Below are positions 5,648 through 6,340 of a DNA stretch of 6,340 nucleotides, in pieces. The notes below the pieces were generated by a model. It worked only from the letters and a program-made list of their open reading frames with translations, did no database searches and was not told the origin of the DNA. The stretch covers positions 1 to 6,340 of the forward strand of contig CAMYZK010000157.1 in NCBI GenBank assembly GCA_947303825.1, read 5' to 3'. The translations under genes and the position numbers were made by a program. The DNA is from an uncultured Prevotella sp. Its GTDB lineage: Bacteria; Bacteroidota; Bacteroidia; Bacteroidales; Bacteroidaceae. Position 1 is the first letter of the stretch. Each line of letters opens with the position of its first letter.

Positions 5648-6217
5648 AAATCCTTACCTTTGTTCTGCGCCTACCTCGGCTCATTGCTCCACTTCCCCGG
5701 CATGGACAATAACATCTACCTACAGACGGGTGTCATCATGCTGATAGGCTTGCTCTCGAAGACGGCCATCCTCATTACGGAGTTCGCCTTCGAGCGCCGT
5801 GCCCAGGGTATGAGCATCCGCGATGCTGCCTTTGCTGCCTGTCAGGAGCGTCTGCGTTCCATCCTGATGACCGTGGCCACGATGATCATCGGCATGATTC
5901 CGCTTGTCATTGCCGGCGGCGCCGGTGCCAACGGCAACCGTGCCCTCGCCCTCGGCGTCATCGGTGGTATGGCAGTTGGCACCATCGCCCTGCTCTTCGT
6001 CGTTCCCGCCTTCTTCATCGTGTTCCAGAAGCTGCACGAGCGGTTCCAAGGCGGCAGCGTGGAACAACCTAACGATGTCAGCAGTGTGGAATGCCAAAAG
6101 GATGCTAGCGGTATGGAAAACATAGTTGCTGTCAGCGTAGTGGAACACATAGATGATATCAGCAGCATGGAAAGCCTAGATGATGTCAACAACGTGGAAA
6201 GCCTAGATGATAAATGA
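5648..6217 (+). pseudogene. C-terminal remnant of an RND (AcrB/HAE1-type) efflux transporter
   Basis: The frame opens after a stop at 5645-5647 and can only start at a non-ATG codon (TTG at 5660). From 5660 it reads as the last fifth of an inner-membrane RND drug pump: FCAYLGSLLHF, then NNIYLQTGVIMLIGLLSKTAILITEFA (the SAKNAILIVEFA region of AcrB, with Lys34 of this fragment matching the conserved K940), the ERLR.ILMT motif, MIIGMIPLVIAGGAG and GVIGGMAVGTIALLFVVPAFFIVF. These are TM10-12 of 12. A complete pump has about 1,050 residues, so some 850 residues, including both porter domains, the proton-relay Asp pair and TM1-9, are missing. The near-invariant Pro of RLRPILMT is Ser67. Residues 130-185 are a 9-residue repeat tail. 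It cannot pump by itself. It may be a relic of rearrangement or an assembly junction. Confidence 0.8.
6047..6214 (+). repeat. 27-bp (9-residue) tandem repeats at the RND remnant's end
   Basis: Five clear units start at 6074, 6101, 6128, 6155 and 6182 (DVSSVECQK, DASGMENIV, AVSVVEHID, DISSMESLD, DVNNVESLD). A more diverged unit precedes them (6047-6073, QGGSVEQPN), and a final GATAAA comes before TGA. The consensus is roughly D-V-S-S-V/M-E-x-L/I-D, acidic and hydrophilic. The last two units share GTGGAAAGCCTAGAT or ATGGAAAGCCTAGAT, so the most recent copying was at the 3' end. Every unit is a multiple of 3, so copy changes keep the frame. The tail follows directly after the last membrane helix and would face the cytoplasm. 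Confidence 0.85.
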
Positions 6218-6340
6218 AAATGATAATTAAAAGCAACGTATTATGATGATTAAGATTAATAAACAGTATCCGACAAATATATCATTCTTAATTTTAATTT
6301 AATTTGTAACGATTAAGGCATCCAATTTAGTTAAATATCT
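6218..6340. other. AT-rich spacer, no gene seen
   Basis: About 120 bases of strongly AT-rich DNA after the RND remnant. It contains only tiny frames (for example a 19-codon one from 6243), no TAnnTTTG promoter box and no GC-rich hairpin with a T-run. The next gene, if any, lies beyond the window. Confidence 0.6.

Noticed and set aside
5720..6148. Minus-strand frame over the RND remnant with a repeating FHTA/FHAA pattern
   Set aside because: The pattern is the antisense reading of the 27-bp repeats, and the plus strand gives a clear RND match.
6243..6302. 19-codon frame (MMIKINKQYPTNISFLILI) as a small gene
   Set aside because: Very short, in highly AT-rich DNA, with no promoter box; chance is the simplest explanation.
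1..6340. CRISPR array, tRNA, rRNA or insertion sequence
   Set aside because: No regularly spaced repeat-spacer pattern, tRNA cloverleaf, rRNA segment or transposase reading frame was recognised on either strand.

Overview
The window looks like a piece of a Bacteroidales chromosome, most likely Prevotella/Segatella or a close relative. The coding regions are fairly GC-rich and the spacers AT-rich. Several genes carry the Bacteroidetes promoter signature (TAnnTTTG at -7, TTTG/TTG about 20 bases upstream). No start codon has a convincing Shine-Dalgarno sequence, and the proteins resemble gut or rumen Bacteroidales families. The genus is an inference from these features; no marker gene is present.

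Layout. (1) Positions 1-543 hold the 3' part of a sugar-nucleotide-type nucleotidyltransferase. (2) Positions 544-920 are a compact, busy spacer: a near-perfect 17-bp palindrome, an unannotated AT-rich ORF for a 52-residue possible membrane protein, a clear Bacteroidetes promoter, and a leader made of seven 8-base repeats. (3) Positions 921-2396 encode a complete glycerol-kinase-like FGGY kinase with two changed substrate-pocket residues. (4) Converging on it, on the minus strand, is a secreted flavodoxin-like protein (2431-3255). (5) Diverging from that is a secreted GH29 alpha-L-fucosidase (3403 onward). It contains an inverted repeat plus heptamer block inside the coding sequence and a probable single-base frameshift just before its end. 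(6) Positions 5219-5647 contain no intact gene and look like a mosaic of short gene scraps. (7) Positions 5648-6217 hold the last three membrane segments of an RND efflux pump, cut off from the rest of the gene and ending in a tail of 9-residue repeats. (8) Positions 6218-6340 are AT-rich spacer.

Functionally, the fucosidase would release fucose from host or plant glycans at the cell envelope, and the kinase would phosphorylate a polyol or related sugar in the cytoplasm. The nucleotidyltransferase belongs to sugar-phosphate metabolism. There is no SusC/SusD pair or sugar regulator here, so these genes do not form a recognisable polysaccharide utilisation locus. Each appears to be its own transcription unit.

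No complete new multi-gene system is visible. The most unusual signals are repeat-driven: the octamer leader, the hairpin/heptamer block inside the fucosidase, and the 27-bp minisatellite at the end of the RND remnant. The gene wreckage at 5140-5660 is also notable and could be real decay or an assembly artefact.
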